A DNA stretch of 64,000 nt from Thinopyrum elongatum (Eukaryota > Streptophyta > Magnoliopsida > Poales > Poaceae), in assembly GCA_011799875.1 (NCBI GenBank), contig CM022297.1, positions 535,403,479 to 535,467,478 on the forward strand, written 5' to 3'. Below, piece by piece: positions 44,935-56,947 of the stretch; the stretch's first letter is position 1, and every line of letters starts with the position of its first letter. The translations under genes were made by a program, and so were the position numbers. The notes beneath the pieces were generated by a model that did no database searches, was not told where the DNA came from, and worked only from the letters and a program-made list of their open reading frames with translations.

Positions 44935-47900
44935 GTGCTATGCGTAGATGCAGGTTGCGATCTAGAATACATGGAGATGTATGGGTGTTGCACAAAATAA
45001 TTAGGTAGTAGATGAGTTCTATTACTAAAAATTATTTGTGCGGGTAGCAGATGAAATCTGTTACCCGATGTTCTTGTTGCTTCCCTGGAATGCGCATATT
45101 TCTGATCTTGATAACAGCATGGTGGAGTTTCAATGTTCTGGCAATCCGCGATCCTGATTGATCAACGAAGTGCTAACAGTTCATTGAATTCCACCGTAGT
45201 TAAAAAGAAAGATGAAATTTCGCAGACGAAAGGGCAATGCAGATATGATCTGCACGGGGGTCATGCGTATGACGAAGTTTAGTATGGGGCTCGAGATTTT
45301 ATTATCTCGGTTTTCATACACCCTGGAAAGTTAATCTAGCGACTTGAATTATCATACTTGATGATGGACGTTGGTAGCTTCGGTTTGTTTCGAAACCTTA
45401 GAAGCCACGTAAAACAAGTTTTTGCATGAACTGATTAGAGGCGTCTAACTTGGTTTTGCAGGAGGGTTTGCATGTGCATATGATGTGGTATGGCAATGCT
45501 CATAATAATTTGATTATGTATGAGATGTCTATATGAGGTAAAATTAACATGACCTGCGTGTCATGATTCGGCATGATGGCTGGAGCCATATGATTGCACT
45601 TTAATGACCTGCGTGTCAACCTTAAGTATTGCATTTATTTTATCTGCTATGGAGATAGCAATAATATCTGGTGCATCGACAAGGTGGTGGCAATCTTTGC
45701 GAAGGTGAACACCGACGTGAATGCCGAAGACGAAGAAATACAAGACTTCTCCGTCAGAAAGGGCTATACCATATCATGCTAATTATGAATTGCCTAAGAT
45801 GTTTATCCCTTATGATGCACCCTTCTTGATTGCGCGGTAGTCGCTTTTATTAGGGTGATCTCTCACTAAAATATCAAGTAGTTAGTGTTCTCCCAAGTGT
45901 AGCACCGTCACGGCACCTAACTTTTCGGGGTATCACATGCTACCATGGGTACGAACGATTAGGGATGTGTGAGGCGGGTGAGTTGAGACCTCGCAGCGAG
46001 ATCACTTGGTTGTCTTGAAGTCCAGGCATGAAAGTCATGAGCTCGGAACACACGCATCGAAAGATGAACAAGAGTCACATAGAGATGTGATTGGCAAGTT
46101 TGCCTACCGATTGAGATTTTCGTCATCAGTGATGCTACCATCAATGGCGTTGAATTGAAATGCGGATCTTGAATCACTCACAATCAATTATGAGAGATAT
46201 TGATTTGAGTGGGAGCGCACTGTAGAATTATCTTGTTTAATTCTCAGTGCAATTAATTGTGAACACTGTCTAAGTGTTATATGCAAAATAGTTGTAGAAT
46301 AATGGCTCGCGTTTCCACCTTCCCTATTAATATTGAATAGCTGTTAAATATCTGGTTAAAACTTTACGGTTGGTAACATAATGTGAGGATTGTCCTCAAA
46401 AGTGCTGAGAAGGACTTTGTCCTATCGCATACTTTCGGTATTATCTCGCTTATGCTATGGATCATGTGACTCACGTCCTTTGACCCAAAAGCTAGAATTC
46501 CGTTTTCAGTCAAGTGCAATATGTTTACTTCCATGAGACCCGAACTTCAAAAGTTTGGATAGTTATGTGATATTCATGGAATCTGAAAATCATTTTCAGA
46601 GACAGACAAAGGCTAAAAGATATGAGATATCCAAAGCAATGTTTGTTAGCAAACTATTAGTAAAGGAGTTTACTATGCATTAGACTGATAAGAGAGGGAT
46701 CCAGAAGAACGCGTGTCATATGATGAAAGGTGAATAAAACAACAACTTAGGAAGTGCCCGAAGGGTGTTAGTGTGACTTACACACCTAGGAAGTCCGGGG
46801 CTAACGCCACTCTTAAGTTGGGTGCTTCTTTTGAGAGTAGGAGAAATACTGAAAGTTAAACTATTAGAAGTATAAAGGCAATAAGAAAGAAGACTGGAAT
46901 ATCCAGCTCATGTATGAATGTCATACAAGTTTTTGATGTATAGAAGGCTGGTCAAAGATATAGTTCTTGGGAATTATGGTTAAACATGTTAATCACTAAT
47001 TCTTGGGTATTGTGAGACAATCACAAAGATACCCGCTCGATTGCATTCTGTTGCAACTCGATGTAAGAACTACTATGGCCTGAAAGACTAGCCAGGGATG
47101 AGGTTTAGGTATACACAGGGAACATAGTAAATGTTACTATACCTTCCATCGGTGTATTACTGTCTATATTTATTTTCATAATTCATTTAGAGTTTTAAAC
47201 TCTAGCCCATTGCATAAGGTATCTTGCAAGAAGGTTGTTCATAAGAGAACTTTTTATGTTCGAAGTTATGAATAACATAAGGGCCATACTTTCATTGAGA
47301 ATGAGATGTATGTTATGAATAATGATATTAATATATTACCTCTGGATTTACTTTCATAATTCATTTTAGAGTTTTACACTCAGGCCCTTTCACAATGTTG
47401 TTGCAAAAGGGTTGTTCATAAAAGAACAATTGTTGTTCAATGTTATGAATAACATTTAGAGCCATGCTTCCATCCAGATGGGATGTATGTTATGAATATT
47501 GATAGTAATATGATACATCCATAACACTGACGCTAAATGTCACAAGACTAAGAGAATACCACACAAGTGTGGCACTACATTTGGTCACATTGGAGAAACC
47601 CGCATGGATAAATTCCATTATGATGGATTTTTGAAGTCCTTTGATTTTGAATCATCTGACACTTGCAACTTTCCTCCGAAAAGTGAAGTGACTGAAATAC
47701 CGTTCAGAGGCCATAACGAACGGACAACAAACTTATTGGTGATCATACATTTGATGGGTGTAGTCCGATAAATGTTGTTAGTAGTGGATTTATCTATCTT
47801 CAGAAATGACTCAAGTAGATATGTGGATATTTACTTGATGAGACATAAGTCTGGATCTTTTGATTTCATTCAAAAGGTTTTCAAAAATGAAGTAGATGGT

Positions 47901-48060
47901 TATTGTAACAAGAAAATTATGTTTCTACAATTTGATTGAAGAAAGGAATATTTGAGTTACAAGTTTAGCGAATGTCTGATGAGTTGTGAAAGTAGTTTCA
48001 TAACTTGCACCTCCCGGAACACCATTGCATGTGGAAAGTCCGTGAAGATGTAATCAAACC
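44935..48060 (+). other. Copia interior, gag side, no coding left
   Basis: About 3.1 kb with frequent stops in all frames. It contains two ~150-bp diverged copies (near 47180-47330 and 47350-47510) sharing TTTACTTTCATAATTCATTT..AGAGTTTTA..ACTC and GTTATGAATAACAT words. No recognisable gag. Confidence 0.5.
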
Positions 48061-48065
48061 ATTTA

Positions 48066-48420
48066 TGACATGGTAAGATCAAAGATGACATATATAAATT
48101 TGCCATTATCCCTTTTAAAGAGTGATGCTTTAGAGACTACGGCTTTTACACTGAAAAGAGCTCCATCAGGTCTGTTGAAATGACGCCATGTTATGGTACG
48201 CCCAACCATGTTATATCTTTTCTTAAACATTTGGAATATGGGGCTTGTGTAAAAGGTTACAAACCTATTCCAAATCAGACAAGTGCTACTTTGTAGGTTA
48301 TCCCAAGCAATTGGGTATTCCTCCCTCACTATACCGAGGCAAATAGGTTTGCCACAAAGAACGGTATGCTTTTTGAAGAAAATGGTTCTTTCAAAAAGGT
48401 GAGTGGGCGAATAATGCAAG
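48066..48420 (+). pseudogene. Trace of Copia integrase C-terminal part
   Basis: Plus-strand reading near 48066-48180 gives MVRSKMTYINLPLSL and ETTAFTLKRAPSG, the decayed form of the Copia integrase segment before the W-G-C linker. Later pieces (CRLSQAIGYSS, CFLKKMVLSK) follow in shifted frames with stops. Not functional. Confidence 0.6.
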
Positions 48421-49641
48421 TCGACGAGATAACCAGTATCTCTGTCATCAGGTCAAAGGAAAGAGACCTTGGAAGTAATTCCAGAGTTTCCTACTACGAC
48501 TGATATGGAAGTCTCTACAATAAAATGTACGGACTTCGGTCGAACTTGCAGCTGAACCACGTAGGCAAGGCTCGTGCAAACCTCTCAGGTGCGCAGACGA
48601 GACATTGTTGTTAGACAACAGTATACCTACGATACACAAGGAAGCGTTGATGGGCCCTGACTCCGGAATTGGCTAAATGCCAATACAATCCGAGATAGTT
48701 TCCATATAAATGTTTCAAGATTAAAATCTTGATACACCTTTCGAAAGACTTAGAGTCTAACGAATTTTATGGAACTTAAAACTGATACGGATAAAAATGT
48801 TTTATCCATAAAGCTCGACTTGTTGAAATAACAAGTTCAAGGAGTTGACTACGATGAGGTTGTTTCACCGTAGCGTTGCTTAAAGTCGGTTCGGGTTGAA
48901 CTAGCAATTAATACATATTTCAGTCATGAGATATGAAACATGGATGACAATAGGATTTCCATATGATGGAAATAAAACCAAGGACTTTCATGTGTTACAG
49001 TCCAAGGTATTTTGTCAGTCTAGAGGATGCTAGTAAGTATGCAAACTTCAGAGTTCCAGTGATGGACAGAAGAGAGCAAAATGGAGTTGGAATCTTCGTG
49101 TTTTGATGAAATGGTTAAAAGGGTTTTGACTTCATCAATGGGCAACGAAGATGCTTGTGATTCAAGAAAGTAAGTGGGAGCATAATAATATTTCTAGAAA
49201 CGTTGTGTGCTTGACACATTGTTAATTGGAAATAAATTTCTTGACACGAATTAGGACTTCATTTAAAATAGTTTTTTGATGAAGTGCTTGGGCTAAATAG
49301 CCTTTATATTAGGCATGATGATCTATGGAGATAGATTTACCTAATGGGTCTGAGCAAAGATGCATATTGACAAGATGCTAAAACCTTTTAGCATTAAAAA
49401 CATCAAGGAGTGATTCTTGCCGAAGTCACATGGAAAGAGTTTTTGCAAGACTCGGTGTCCCAAAACACTGATGAGCAAAATACATGATGGAGATTCCACA
49501 CACTCTTGTGTTTGGATTAATCATGTATTCCATGGTATGTAAAAACAAACCAGATATGTCCAATACTCCCAAAGTTGTTGCGAGTATAGATACCAAAGTG
49601 ATCAAAAGTACTGATCATGGGACAACAGTGAAAAAGGGTCA

Positions 49642-49911
49642 TTGAGTACTATAGTAGCACCGATGACATGTTTTCTCGCAAGCAGAGATCATGAAGAGTT
49701 CATTGTAAAAGGTTACATCAATACAGTCTTCATCCATGCTCCAAGCGATTTTCAATTTAAATTGAGGGTTTTGTGTAACACACAATATGGTGGCACGGTA
49801 GTTGGAAATTGTTCCAAACAAGTTACTGTGGCAAATTCTATAACAGAGGCAAAGTATGTTGCCGCTTTTAAAGCGACAAAGAAGATGTTGAATCATATAG
49901 TTCATTCATGA
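49642..49911 (+). pseudogene. Trace of Copia RNase H end
   Basis: An 89-codon frame whose last third reads CSKQVTVANSITEAKYVAAFKATKKML. This is the decayed form of the conserved SKQ...STTEAEY motif at the end of Copia RNase H. The first part has no clear match. Confidence 0.65.
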
Positions 49912-50208
49912 ACTTAGTATGGTTCCAAGATGGCTTTTGTTAATGGGACACTACTGCAAGTAGTTGCTCCATAACTCAGTCTGAGGAATCCAGGTTCGAC
50001 CTGTGATTCGCATACATACCAAGCCAAGTCCACCCAAAATATGACTTTTGTGAAAGCGTGAAAACGCGAGGATATGCAAAGATACACACGGAGCTGAAGT
50101 CGTCAGATCCGTTGGACATTCAGGCTATACCACAAACGAAGCATATTTACACCGGTGTGCCACAGGTGTAAAGTGCATTAGCATTAACTAGATTATTGAA
50201 TCTAGTGC

Positions 50209-50219
50209 AAGTGGGAGTC
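50209..50219 (+). other. Polypurine tract of Copia
   Basis: AAGTGGGAGTC immediately before the 3' LTR; the purine run fits plus-strand priming. Confidence 0.7.
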
Positions 50220-52248
50220 TGTAGGAGATATGCCCTAGAGGCAATAATAAATCTTATTGATTATCTCCCTGTTCATAATTAGGTTTATGTTCCATGCTAT
50301 AACTGCAATGGTTCTCGAGTCTGCAAATAAAACGAGGCTTGGAGGAAGACTCATATGCACGTGTGGGATAATAAACGGTAAAATGTATTCCTAGTCTGGC
50401 CTCTAAGACTAGCTCAAGTGTTGCATGATGGTTCTGTTTTCCTGATCATGGGCATGTCTATGCCAGCAACTTTGAGGGCACAGTGTTAGAAGAACATTTG
50501 TGTTGAATCGACCCGATTGATGTTATGCTATGAGATTCTTTCGTCACAAGTTAATGGTTAATAACACAGAGATGGTTAACGTTTGCATGATTCCTCAGAC
50601 CATGAGAGTATCGAGTTTCTTCATGCTTGATTCATGAACTTTGGGGTTTGTTAAACGTCATCCGTAACTGGATGGCTATTACGGCGGCTTACGGGTTCAT
50701 GGGAAAGTATGTTAAGTAACTTGATAGCTCAAGATTGGGATTTGCTCCTTCGACGATGGAGAGATATCTCTGGGCCCTCTTGGTGTTACGGTATCCATCA
50801 TCGTCTGGCCAGACACTTTGTGATTTGATCACGGGGATGCCGGAACACGGTAACGAGGAAAGAGAACAATACCGGTAACGAGGTAACTAGCATAGTGGAC
50901 AAGTTGTTGATCCACGGGAATGCCATCATGTCTCACCTCGGGTATTTGTAACATATCGCGAAGCAACAGGAATAGCACACGGCAACTGGAGGTTCACTCG
51001 AATATTCATTCGTGTGGGTATAGGGGTCAATATGGGTGTCCACGGCTCCGATATTGATCATTGATCGGAAGGGGTTCCAGGTCATGTCTATACTTCACCG
51101 AACCTATAGGGTCACATGCTTAAGGGTCATCTATCTGCTGAATACTAGACAGGGAGTCTGAGAGAAAATCACCGAAAAAGTTTCGGACACCGAAAAAGTT
51201 TCGGACAGCGAAAAAGTTCCGCAGAGAGAGGTCACCGGATGAGTTCCGGTGAAACTGAAAAGTTGTTTCAGAGGATACCATAAAGTCAAATTGGTTTCGG
51301 CACATGCCAGATAATTCTTGGAGGGTGCCAGAATCATTCTGGAAACTTTTGGGAATTTTCTGGAAGAAAAACCGGAAATGTTCCGGAGCTGCCGGAACCA
51401 CTTCAGATGCTTTTCGCAGATGAAAATCACTAATCTAGAATTGTTCCAGAATGCGTTGAAAATTATTTTAGTGGGTACTGGAAATTTTCTAAGCCCACAT
51501 AAATATTTTCAGTTCGAACGGACGCTGAAAAATGTCGTCGTGAATAGTGAAAGTGCTTTTTGGGTGGCTTCTTGGAGAAGCCACCTTGAGGGTCCTTTGG
51601 TATTTTTCCCCTTGGCTTCTTGGAGAAGCCACCCTTGGGCTTGGCCTATAAATAGGGGTGGAGGGGGCTGCCTAAAGACTCACTCTTTCTCACATATACA
51701 TGCCATTGCAATGATCTGGCTTCTCTCTCCCTCCCACGAAAAGAGTTTCGTAGAGCCGAAAGGCTGTCTGGGTTCCGGTGGGAACTAGTTCTAGACGGCG
51801 AAGCCCTGCCGGATAGATGACACTGTATGTGTGCAACTATGTAGAGAGGTCGTAGTTTCGATCTTAGTGCCCGAGGGGCTGTTCGTGAGTGCCTCCCGAA
51901 GGGCTGTCCAAGTGACGGTCCAAGTTCTGTGAGTCCTCCCGAAGGGCTGTCCGAGTGACCGTTCGAGTTTCGAAGGTCCTCCCGAAGGGCTGTCCGCGAC
52001 ACCGTCCGGGGGACTGTTCGACCTCCTCCCGGAGGGCTGTCCGAAGGGAAGACGAGGGTATACATCCTCGCGGTTGGGAGGTTGTAAATCCTAGCTGCGG
52101 GGATCTGCACCGCCGATCGTCATCGACTCTACTTCCGCTGCGCTACGAGTCGGTAACGAAATGATCAAACCTTGTATGTAGTCTCCATAGTGGTCCTGGG
52201 CTGGTGCGTAGGTCGGAATTTTTTTGTTTTCTGCTGCGTTACCCTACA
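50220..52248 (+). repeat. 3' LTR of interior-decayed Copia
   Basis: Same length and layout as 42891-44919, with about 30 base differences spread evenly. It is followed by target copy TGTGG. Confidence 0.9.
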
Positions 52249-52835
52249 TGTGGATGGAGTGGTCAAGGGTCCGATCCGGATCCCTCTCTATGTTGGTGGC
52301 TAGCCTATACTTATAGTGGCCTTGGTCCTCTTCCCTCAAAACTTAGGCGGGAAGGGATCCCACAATGGCCAATTGGAAAGGGGACAAGAAGTACATCTAA
52401 TCCCGACGAAAGGTAGTCTTCGCCTGCAAAGCTTCTGGTCGTGACGTAGAGGTGGGCTCGGTGATGACATCCGCCCTGCCGAGCTTGTGGTCTTGGTCTT
52501 GTTGCACCAAAATGGAAAGCTTTGGGGGATTCCTTGGGAACCCGCGTCTGTCCTTGCTCCCCTAGCACCAAAGAGGAAACTGTCTCCTCTGCGCCTGCTG
52601 GCGCCCGCCTGGCCTCGGTCGTCATGGCTTGCATCATAGCAGCCTCGTGAGGCTGGGTACCTGCATAGAAGTTTCCGCCCCTCGGGAGGCAGCCTGGGCC
52701 CTTGCGAGGCTTGGGCCCTCGCGAGGGTCTTGTCTTGGAGTTGTTGTAGCTGGGCCATACAGGGTCATCGGTGGGCCCACGTGCTGGGCCGCAGGCAGGC
52801 AGATCTGGGTTACCCCCGATCCTGGAACACCGACA
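52249..52835 (-). repeat. 3' LTR of host B, right part
   Basis: It resumes after the Copia with the repeated target TGTGG and ends CTGGAACACCGACA. The whole LTR would be about 860 bp. The next bases, GTAGCCCCCGGGCCC, are the complement of a polypurine tract. A possible minus-strand TATA (CTATAAGTATAGG) lies near 52305-52317. Confidence 0.75.
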
Positions 52836-53178
52836 GTAGCCCCCGGGCCCAAGGCGCGCTTGGCCTAGCTTCGAGGCGAAGCCAAGGAGAGAAGGGCGAA
52901 GCACCACAGGCCCCCAATCGCCCGTGGGCCAGGCTCCACGCGTGGCGCACGACGGGACGCAGACGTCTCCGCTTCCCCACATCGCCTTGGCAACCGCCCC
53001 GACTGATGAAAGTCTTGGACGTGCATGCAGTGAGACCATTATTGGGCGAAGGTGGAGGGACGCTGGTTGGCCCACGATCACCTATAAGAAGGCGAGGGGG
53101 CAGTGCCCCATCCCATCTTTGTCTTCTCGCCCTCTCTTCTCCTACCTCCGCCGCAGCCACCATCTTGCCAAAGCAACC

Positions 53179-53843
53179 ATGGCGCCATTGAGGAGGTTCA
53201 CCACTGAAGACAAAGGCAAGGCCCCCAAGGAGGGGCCAGAGGTGCCGCTGCTCAAGAGGGGGCGCGGCTGCCCTCGCAAGTCCATGGCGACGCCGGTGAT
53301 GGTTTCCCAGGGGTGCGAGCGCACCCCTACGGGGGTCCGCATTGCCTCCGGCGGCCGCGGGAAAGGTCCCTCCCGCGGAGACGGCCGCGGAAGCCGCAGC
53401 GGCCGCGGTCGGGGTGGGATACCCTCGGTGGCCGTCTGGCCACCGCGCCCGCGGTCCCACACGGCCGACTCGACCCAGGAGTTCGTTGTGTGGGTGGAAA
53501 GGCCGGTGGGCACCTAGCTCCATCTTCCGCGCTCCTTCACAGGGACACCTCCGAAAGCAGCGATGCCTCCCTCGAGAAGAGCTCGAGCGATGATGACTAC
53601 GACGAGCCACCACATCGCCGCGTTCGGACCAAGGAGGAGGCTGGGCCGCCGCGCCGCTGTGCTCCTACCCATGAGGACGCGAACTACCGCGTCGCCACGC
53701 ACCCGTCAAGGAGGAGGAGGACTCCGACTGAGTGTGCGCGATGTCAAAGCGAGGCCTCAGGAGCAGCGGTCCTCGGGAGGCCGCCTCTTTGTTTTTTTGT
53801 TTCCTGCATTAAGAACCATGAAGAGCCCCCTGGGGGCGTGTAA
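53179..53843 (+). pseudogene. Antisense basic ORF with degraded AT-hook in host B
   Basis: It lies antisense to pol, 343 bp inside the 3' LTR. A TATA-like CTATAAG at 53082-53088 and a CT-rich leader precede the ATG at 53179 (MAPLRRFTTEDKGKAP). The sequence KRGRGCPRKS is one residue off the classic AT-hook core RGRPRK, and two further GRGRG-type basic stretches follow. The first frame stops at a TAG (53515-53517) after 112 codons. An acidic serine-rich part (DTSESSDASLEKSSSDDDYD) continues to 53843 in another frame. It may be a DNA-binding protein of the element. The AT-hook reading is an inference from the motif alone. Confidence 0.5.
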
Positions 53844-54768
53844 TGAACCGCGGCGCTTGCGCCTTTACGTTAGTGTTTCCCGTTGATGCTCTAGTACTTA
53901 TATTGCTACCAATCGAAAGTTCCTGCCTGACGCGATTAGAATAACTTAGCTTATTGTGCTCGTGACCCTTGGCGGGTTGTTGTGTCGCGAGGCGCGTTCC
54001 TCCGGAGCCTGGAGGGGCTTGCGAGATTACGGAGCCTCTGGAGACGCAAAGAGCACTTGACGTGGGGCTCCTCAATAATGAGCTAGACCGTGGCCGCTTT
54101 TTCTCCGGTCATCCTTCCTTGGCGCCCATCTCACGTCCGGAGCTCCTGAGCGAGGGGCCATCATCGCTGGTATGCCGGGTCGCGATGCGCGACAAGGCCA
54201 GGAGATAAGTGCTCCTGAGGCGAGGGGCCGAAAGCGGTACGTGCCATTGGCTCGCTCAAGAGCGCCACACGAGGATTCAGACGCCAAGGCGTTGGCGAGG
54301 TGTGTGTGCGGGCGGACCCGCAGCCGTTGTGGCCTGGGGGTAGCTCGAGCATAACACAGTGCTCCAGCCCCCGCTCGCGGGACGCGTGGGAGGGAGCAAC
54401 GGCAAGCACCTCTTGCTCCGAAAATGAAATTCAAGGAGAGAAAAACACTGGAAGGAGGAAAAAAAAGTCCCACCCCTTTTCAAATAAATATGCAAGAACT
54501 TCAAATTTCATTCCAGAAAGTGGCAAGTTGGTTACAAGAGCAAGCAAAAAGAGAAAGCCGCGTCCGGCACCTATGATAGTCTTCCCACCAGCGCGGAGCA
54601 TGGGGCCTCCACTAGGCGTGGGCATAGTCGCTGTAAGACCGTGTCGTCCGCCAGCGCGGAGCATGGGGCTTCCACTTGGGCATGGGTGGGAGCCCCCGCG
54701 GGGCCGAGGGGCGGTGTACCAAGAGACTCCGGGGCGTGTACAGCCCCACTCATTATTACGTGAGAGTG
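53844..54768. other. Spacer between antisense ORF and integrase end in host B
   Basis: About 0.9 kb of GC-rich sequence between convergent coding regions. Its open frames have no recognisable domain and look like GC shadows. The length and position mirror 34563-35410 in the Fatima-like element. Confidence 0.5.
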
Positions 54769-55367
54769 TCACGGGTAGAACTTGCGAAGATGCTGGATGT
54801 TCCAAGCATTCTGGATGGGGACCCCGTCCTGCGTCTCCAGGCGTGCAGCGCCGGGCCTGAAGACACGGGCGACCCTGAACGGGCCCTCCCACATGGGCGA
54901 GATCTTGTGGAGGCCCTCCCTGGAGAGGACCTGCCTCAGGACGAGGTCTCCAACCTCGAGGGTCCGGGAGCGGATGCTGCGGCAATGGTAGCGCCACAGT
55001 GCCTGCTGGTACCTCGCGGCGTGGAGCGAGGCTTGGCAACAGGCCTCCTCCCCGAGCATGTGGTCTATTCCCCGCGAGGCATCCTAACACGCCTCGTTGA
55101 CTGCCAAGAACCGCGGGGAGCGATGCCTGACGTCGTGCGGGAGGACCACCTCAGCCCCGTAGACGAGGAAAAACGTGGTCTCGCCCATGGGCTTAGTCGC
55201 GGTGGTGCGGATGGACCACAACACAGACTGAAGCTCACCGAGCCAACCCCTGCCGCAGGTGTCGAGCTTCTTGTTGAAGCTCCCTGTCTTGAGGCCCCTC
55301 AAGACCTCCGCGTTGGCGCGCTCAACCTGACCATAGCTCCGTGGGTGTGCCACCGAAGCGTAACATA
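54769..55367 (-). pseudogene. Integrase C-terminus of host B
   Basis: The end of the DDE core is readable: YGQVERANAEVLRGLKT holds the catalytic Glu, followed by GWLGELQSVLWSIRTT and YGAEVVLPHDVRH. One TAG at about 55087 interrupts it. The C-terminal module is VGDLVLRQVLSREGLHK, MWEGPFRVARVFRPGAARLE and AWNIQHLRKFYP, stopping at 54769. The upstream part is cut off by CACTA-2 at 55368. Confidence 0.85.
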
Positions 55368-55789
55368 CACTACAAAAAAATACACTTCCATTATGATACG
55401 TGTTTGTCACAGTAGGTCACGTTTTCTGTCATGAATGTACATCCATGACGATTTTATGACAGAATCAAGATAGTCATACCTGTGCTGTCGTAGAAGTGTT
55501 ACATGACAATACCAAAATTATCATCACGGAAGTGTCCACTTCCATGATGATAAATGGCGCGTCATGGAAGTTCTTTCGTCAAGGGTAACTGACACGTGGC
55601 ATCCACCATAACGGGTCGCTGTTAAGCTATCGGGTTCTGGTTTGGATCCAATAAACCGTTAACAGCCCAGACCAATGGGGATTTTCCACGTGTAAAATTC
55701 TCAATGGCCAGAGGAACCACGTGTCGGCTCACCGTTGGGACAGATGTCATCCACTCATTGGACCGGAGGCGCCTATGATACGTCAAAAC

Positions 55790-56640
55790 ATGGCATGGCC
55801 CAACAGAGGCCCATTCGGGTGAAAAGGCCGGCCTGTTTGACTTGGTCAAAAGGTAGCGGGATGGCCCATGGAAAGCCTGTTAATGGCCTGTTCCCATATA
55901 GCCCATTTACAGCCCGCTAACTCACGACCCGTTATGGCCTATCTGAATTAGGCCCAGTAACATCATTTGGGCCGTCCAATATGATTCCAGCCCATTGTAA
56001 CTTCTGGCCCATGTATGGCCCATAACGTCTTTCAGCCCATATGAGGCCCTTTGTAACTCTAGGCCCATTAAAGGCCCGAGGTGAAACTGGCCCATAATGA
56101 ACAGTGTGTAGCTTTATACCCATTAACGGCCCATTATTCTGTTGGCCATTTCCAGCCCGTGTTAACTTTCGGCCTTCTAAGGGCCCATTTATTCTTGGGC
56201 TCATTTCCAGCATTCGGTTACTTACGGTCCGTTACTGGCGTGTTCCGCTTGTGGGCAAAATTCAGCCCGCGGTTATAGTCGGCCCTTTGGTGGCCCGTTA
56301 ACCCGTTGGGCTATTTTCATAGCGTCATCAAATACAACCCATTAACGACCCGTGATGCCTGTTGATAGAATTAAGTTGGTTTTACATTTTGGTCTATTAA
56401 CGGCCCATTATGGTCGGGCCATAAACAGACGATTTCCACTCTAGCCCGTTTACGGCCCATTTTGCGGACCGTTATTGGTCCATGAATAGTACGGCCCATG
56501 TTTGGCCAATCAATCATACGGCCCATAGAAGGCTCATTGATTATACAGCCCCTAGAAGGACCATGGATCCTACGGCCCGTAGGAGGCCCATGGTCACTAT
56601 AGCAGGTAGCAGGACCATGGTTACACCGGTCCGTATGTTG
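55790..56640. repeat. GGCCCAT-rich subterminal repeats of CACTA-2
   Basis: Many short diverged units built on GGCCCAT, GCCCATTA and ACGGCCCAT, spaced 20-50 bp in both orientations. Equivalent to 22340-23330 in CACTA-1. Confidence 0.75.
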
Positions 56641-56947
56641 CCCATGGTTATTGTGGCCTAGTTATAAAAATAGGTTATTGTGGCCACTAGAAAAACGCGA
56701 AAAAAGAACTGCAGTGACTACAAGCAAACAACTAAACAAGACAATAAGGAAATAAATAAGCAAGCAACTAACGCTAGGCTATTACGGCTATTACACAAAT
56801 TACATCCACTGGGCATCAAAGTTCGCCACCAGTGCAAATATAGGGAACAAAGCAGCATATTACATACACTGGCCATCTAAATTGGCCACCAGTGCAAATA
56901 AATGCAGCAGCAAAACAAGTCCATAACTGAAACAACTTTAGAAGAGC

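Larger units (their letters stand above)
42891..52248 (+). mobile_element. Complete Copia element with decayed interior (Angela-clade LTR)
   Basis: A 9,358-bp element with two 2,029-bp LTRs of equal length, target duplication TGTGG (42886-42890, 52249-52253), a primer site and a purine tract. The LTR starts TGTAGGAGATATGCCCTAGAGG, sharing ATATGCCCTAGAGGCAATAA with the Angela-type LTR at the left of the window. LTRs differ at about 30 positions (about 1.5 percent, by eye), which is roughly 0.6 million years. The 5.3 kb interior has no long ORF. Only scattered traces of integrase and RNase H remain. Confidence 0.88.
42612..55367 (-). mobile_element. Host B: Tat-lineage Gypsy, 3' part
   Basis: A minus-strand element of which we see, from left: the 3' LTR (42612-42890 plus 52249-52835, split by a Copia), a purine tract, an antisense ORF, a spacer, and the C-terminal integrase (54769-55367). 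It is then cut by CACTA-2. The rest (5' LTR, gag, RT) lies beyond the window. The layout matches the Fatima-like element but LTR and antisense ORF are unrelated to it. I do not name the family. Confidence 0.78.

Noticed and set aside
48063..48419. 118-codon minus-strand ORF
   Set aside because: It is antisense to a decayed Copia integrase trace on the plus strand, which has recognisable motifs; the minus frame has none.
52311..53613. Long ORFs of 250-267 codons on the minus strand in host B
   Set aside because: They cross the LTR boundary at 52835 and overlap the antisense ORF. Composition is very GC-rich and no domain is seen.
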